From: Halostella salina | GTDB lineage: Archaea > Halobacteriota > Halobacteria > Halobacteriales > Natronoarchaeaceae | Direction: 5' to 3' | NCBI RefSeq assembly: GCF_003675855.1 | Contig: NZ_RCIH01000003.1 | Span: 397,365 to 461,364, forward strand | Length of the DNA stretch: 64,000 nucleotides | Part shown: positions 61,717-64,000 of the stretch, piece by piece | Numbering within the stretch: position 1 is the first letter of the stretch | How the letters are laid out: every line of letters starts with the position of its first letter | Position numbers and translations under genes: made by a program | The notes under the pieces: generated by a model | The model's database searches: none | The model's input: only the letters and a program-made list of their open reading frames with translations | Told to the model about the DNA's origin: nothing

Positions 61717-62496
61717 GTGGCCAACACGCAGGTTACGCTTATCCAGATCGACAACTACGGACCGTGGACGGTGACGCCCGAACCCCGGCGCGAAACCGAC
61801 CTTCAGACTCTCCAGTCCCGCCTCTACGCCGACCTCTCGCAGGCCGTCGGCAGTCGGGACGGCTACGTCTTCTTCACGCGCTTCGACAACATGATCGCGG
61901 TGACGAACGGGCTAGACCGCGACGACCACGCCCGGATCCAGAAATCAATCGGAAACCGCTACCCGGTGTCGGTCAGCCTCAGTATCGCCGCCGACGGCTC
62001 GCCGATCGACGCGCTGGAAACCGCGACCGAACAGCTCCAGGAAGCCGGGAGCGCACAGGACAAGGACCGCCGGGAAGTCCTCCGCGGCGACCCGGTGTCG
62101 ACTGCCGACCGCACCGACGACGACATCCAGATCGCGCACTTCGACGTCATCGACGCGACCGGCAAATACACCGACCAGCTCAACGCCTTCGACTCGTTCA
62201 TCAACATCGAGCAGGGGTACGCGGCGCTCATGAAGCACATGCGTGAAGCACACGACTCCCTCTCGTTTTTCGTCGGCGGCGACAACGTCATCGCGGTCTG
62301 TCCGAACCTCTCCGCGGGGGCGTACGAGTCGGCCATCGACCACGTCTCCGAGGCCGTCGACGTCGACCTGCAGGTCGGCGTCGGCCAGTCGGACAACGCA
62401 CACGAGGCCGGGATGGCAGCCAAACACGCGCTGGAGAAGTGTCGGTACAACGGCACCCGTGTCGAGCGGGCGAGCAAGCCGACCCTGAGCGACTAG
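61717..62496 (+). CDS. gch3: GTP cyclohydrolase III
   Basis: The 259-residue archaeal enzyme forms a formamidopyrimidine from GTP for riboflavin/F420 synthesis. The paired ferredoxin-like repeats include VFFTRFDNMIAVTNGL in the first half and LSFFVGGDNVIAVCPNLS in the second (GGDN). The start is GTG at 61717 (VANTQVTLIQIDNYGPWTVTPEPRRETDLQ...), because upstream frame extension to 61501 is antisense to the PPOX gene. Its end overlaps the TFB-like gene by four bases in convergent orientation. Confidence 0.93.
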   Translation: MANTQVTLIQIDNYGPWTVTPEPRRETDLQTLQSRLYADLSQAVGSRDGYVFFTRFDNMIAVTNGLDRDDHARIQKSIGNRYPVSVSLSIAADGSPIDALETATEQLQEAGSAQDKDRREVLRGDPVSTADRTDDDIQIAHFDVIDATGKYTDQLNAFDSFINIEQGYAALMKHMREAHDSLSFFVGGDNVIAVCPNLSAGAYESAIDHVSEAVDVDLQVGVGQSDNAHEAGMAAKHALEKCRYNGTRVERASKPTLSD

Positions 62497-63101
62497 TTGG
62501 CGGCGAGTTCGCCGGAGTCGGTCACCAGGTCCCCGACCGCCTCCGCCTGCTCCTGATAGCGGTTCCGGATCGTTATCTTGCTCACGTCCGCGATCTCGTG
62601 GACGTCGGTCTGCGTGCAGTCCTCGCGCCGAATCGTCGCGGCGTAGTAGACGGCTGCGGCAGCGAAGCCACGCGGCGATTTCCCCGAGGCGAGTCCCCTG
62701 TCGGTCGTCACCGTGACGATGTTCCGTGCCAGCTCCTGTGTCTCGGCCGATAGACCGAGCTGCTCGCAGTACTCGTCCACGTACGCCGAGGGGTTGAACG
62801 ACTGGATCCGGATACCCAGTTCGGACTGGATCCATTTCGACCGACGGAACAACAGTTTCTCGGATATGTCCGCTTCCGCGGCTATCTCTCGTGGATGGGC
62901 CGGAACGTTCTCGCGCTTGCACGCGAGATACAGCGCAGCCGTCGCTATCACTTCACAGGAACGCCCTTGCTGTGTCTCGTCGGTGTACACCTGATGAAGG
63001 ATAGCGTAGGCGGTTTCACAGACGGTCTCGGGCAGGTCGAGCGCGTCAGCGACGGCGCGAATGCGCTCGTCGCCTCGTTCGCGCAGTGCGTCGATATCCA
63101 T
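62493..63101 (-). CDS. TFB-like transcription factor lacking the zinc ribbon
   Basis: The 202-residue protein has two cyclin-like repeats of TFB/TFIIB (about 10-95: ALDLPETVCETAYAILHQVYTDETQQGRSCEVIATAALYLACKRENVPAHPREIAAEADIS; and about 105-195: LGLSAETQELARNIVTVTTDRGLASGKSPRGFAAAAVYYAATIRREDCTQTDVHEIADVSKITIRNRYQE). The N-terminal zinc ribbon and B-finger/reader region are absent; the frame upstream to 63149 does not restore them. It could bind TBP-DNA without recruiting polymerase, or serve a special promoter class. It sits next to the rRNA promoters, divergent from them. Confidence 0.9.
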   Translation of the reverse strand: MDIDALRERGDERIRAVADALDLPETVCETAYAILHQVYTDETQQGRSCEVIATAALYLACKRENVPAHPREIAAEADISEKLLFRRSKWIQSELGIRIQSFNPSAYVDEYCEQLGLSAETQELARNIVTVTTDRGLASGKSPRGFAAAAVYYAATIRREDCTQTDVHEIADVSKITIRNRYQEQAEAVGDLVTDSGELAAN

Positions 63102-63453
63102 GTGTTCCCACAAACCGACGTGTTCACTGGCACTTCGCCACCCAGACATCTATCTCTTTCGTCGGTCGGGGTATCCCGCCGGAACCCGAACGGTCGTTCA
63201 TTCGATAGCGATCGATCCGACGGCCTTTTATGATAGACGGGCATCGGATAGAGTGCGACGAACCACACGCGGAAGGCGAGACGGTCCTCGACCTTCCCCG
63301 TACGCTTCGGACGGGGTCGGACCCGTTCCGGATGACAGGGTTTATATACGCTTCATCCGGTACGATACAGTCCGAACCGGAGCCCAACACGGCATGGATC
63401 AGTTCGCCGTGTCTGGGTCTCGACGGGTCAGCTCCCGTCGAGGTGGGTCCGAT

Positions 63454-63584
63454 GGGTTTATGTACCCGTCGTGGCCTACTCTTACATCCGAAGCGGTGGG
63501 CGGCTCACGCTGCCCGGGACTTCGAGCGAGCGGCCGACGCTCGCCGGGCCGGTTCGACGGGTTTATGTACCCGTCGTGGCCTAC
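63454..63584 (+). repeat. Two identical 26-base rRNA promoter elements
   Basis: The 26-base element GGGTTTATGTACCCGTCGTG (continuing GCCTAC) is repeated exactly at 63454-63479 and 63559-63584. The element spans the TATA box through the probable start point. Preceding segments (TCGAGGTGGGTCCGAT versus CGGGCCGGTTCGAC) are less conserved, and ATCCGAAG/GTCCGAAG follows both. Hence duplicate core promoters P3/P4-like. Confidence 0.85.
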
Positions 63585-63686
63585 AAAGAAGTCCGAAGGA
63601 GATGAGGATTCCACCCCTGCGGTCCGCCGTACACGATGGGATCTGATGTTAGCCTTGGTAGTTCGGTGCCACCCGGCCGGTCAGCG

Positions 63687-63775
63687 GCTCGGTGGGCACC
63701 GAGCACGGACCACGCAATATGGTGTATACTCTGACGAGTATACCCGCCAAGCCCCCCAGTCCACCACGGACTGGG
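63687..63775 (+). other. Pre-16S leader hairpins
   Basis: Three strong inverted repeats fall between the last promoter and 16S: GCTCGGT-GGGC-ACCGAGC (63687-63704), GTATACTC-TGAC-GAGTATAC (63724-63743), and CCCAGTCC-ACCAC-GGACTGGG (63755-63775), which ends three bases before the 16S start. They probably fold in the primary transcript and take part in processing or assembly. Confidence 0.65.
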
Positions 63776-63778
63776 AAC

Positions 63779-64000
63779 ATTCCGGTTGATCCTGCCGGAG
63801 GCCATTGCTATCGGGGTCCGATTTAGCCATGCTAGTCGCACGGGTTCAGACCCGTGGCGAATAGCTCCGTAACACGTGGCCAAACTACCCTACGGAGGAG
63901 GATAACCTCGGGAAACTGAGGCTAATACTCCATACAGCTCTCTCCCTGGAACGGGCTGAGCTGGAAACGCTCCGGCGCCGTAGGATGTGGCTGCGGCCGA
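63779..64000 (+). rRNA. rrs: 16S ribosomal RNA, 5' part
   Basis: The sequence begins ATTCCGGTTGATCCTGCCGG, the conserved archaeal 16S 5' end, followed by the typical GGCCATTGCTATCGGGGTCCGATTTAGCC-type stem and the AACACGTGGCCAAACTACCCT region. It runs out of the window at base 64000, so about 222 bases are visible. Confidence 0.98.

Larger units (their letters stand above)
63102..63778 (+). promoter_or_regulatory. rRNA operon upstream region with several tandem promoters
   Basis: This 677-base region before 16S has at least four TATA-like boxes: TTTTATGA (63226-63233), TTTATATA (63341-63348), and two within exact 26-base copies of a promoter element, beginning GGGTTTATGTACCCG, at 63454-63479 and 63559-63584 (105 bases apart). 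This is the multi-promoter design of haloarchaeal rRNA operons. Downstream of the last promoter lie leader hairpins. No protein gene is convincing here. Confidence 0.85.

Noticed and set aside
63124..63883. Several open frames over the rRNA leader and 16S
   Set aside because: They overlap promoters and rRNA, have Arg/Ser-rich composition, and no homology.

Overview
The window is a stretch of the main chromosome of a haloarchaeon (class Halobacteria). The evidence is high GC content, strongly acidic protein translations, many leaderless genes with a TATA-like box about 25-33 bases before the start codon, an intron-bearing tRNA-Trp of the haloarchaeal type, archaeal ribosomal and RNA polymerase genes, the archaeal mevalonate pathway, and the 5' end of an archaeal 16S rRNA at the right edge. 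I did not try to fix the genus. No insertion sequence, prophage, CRISPR array or replication origin was seen. This is mostly conserved core genome.

Layout. 1-8.1 kb: a truncated gene, small membrane and acetyltransferase genes, a family-4 uracil-DNA glycosylase, an Mrp/ApbC Fe-S carrier, a MobA-like protein, a second proteasome beta-alpha pair (psmB2-psmA2) behind an AT-rich palindrome, an ArsR-type regulator and moaA. 8.3-20.5 kb: the conserved informational and isoprenoid block: tRNA-Ser, rpsM-rpsD-rpsK-rpoD, tRNA-Leu, rpl18e-rpl13-rps9-rpoN-rpoK-eno-rps2, a cytochrome P450, mvk-ipk, a probable structured RNA leader, RNase J and geranylgeranyl/farnesyl diphosphate synthase. 20.5-30.2 kb: cupin, AI-2E type permease, gltX, small membrane proteins, an HTH-CBS regulator, the main proteasome beta gene, HD hydrolase, amidohydrolase and UspA. 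30.2-36.0 kb: BirA, a divergent HxlR-DoxX pair with a shared operator motif, and an ABC-2 transporter whose first permease is fused to a PrsW-type intramembrane protease.

36-43.4 kb: aldo/keto reductase, macrodomain protein, a small acidic protein and dpsA that share iron-box-like operators, a bacterio-opsin-activator-like regulator, a frameshifted HalOD1-type gene, a sugar isomerase-like gene with a PfkB kinase, an MFS transporter and a YbaK editing protein. 43.5-52.5 kb: ADP-forming acetyl-CoA synthetase coupled to a DRTGG/BioD-like protein, a HAD protein whose nucleophile position is Asn, a secreted Tat-type subtilisin, an HPP membrane protein, PRC-barrel, an RCK-DHH protein, and tRNA-Lys followed by tandem copies of its own 3' end. 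52.5-64 kb: guaB, DUF5794/DUF5795 genes, tRNA-Trp with intron, glutamate dehydrogenase, a 950-residue PAS/GAF/HTH_10 regulator, hydrolase, PPOX-type flavoprotein, GTP cyclohydrolase III, a zinc-ribbon-less TFB-like protein, several tandem rRNA promoters and the start of 16S rRNA.

The items most worth a second look are the structured leader upstream of RNase J, the shared TTAGGnnnnCC(T/A)AA boxes around dpsA, the second proteasome operon, the permease-PrsW fusion, the duplicated tRNA-Lys ends, and the TFB-like protein next to the rRNA operon.
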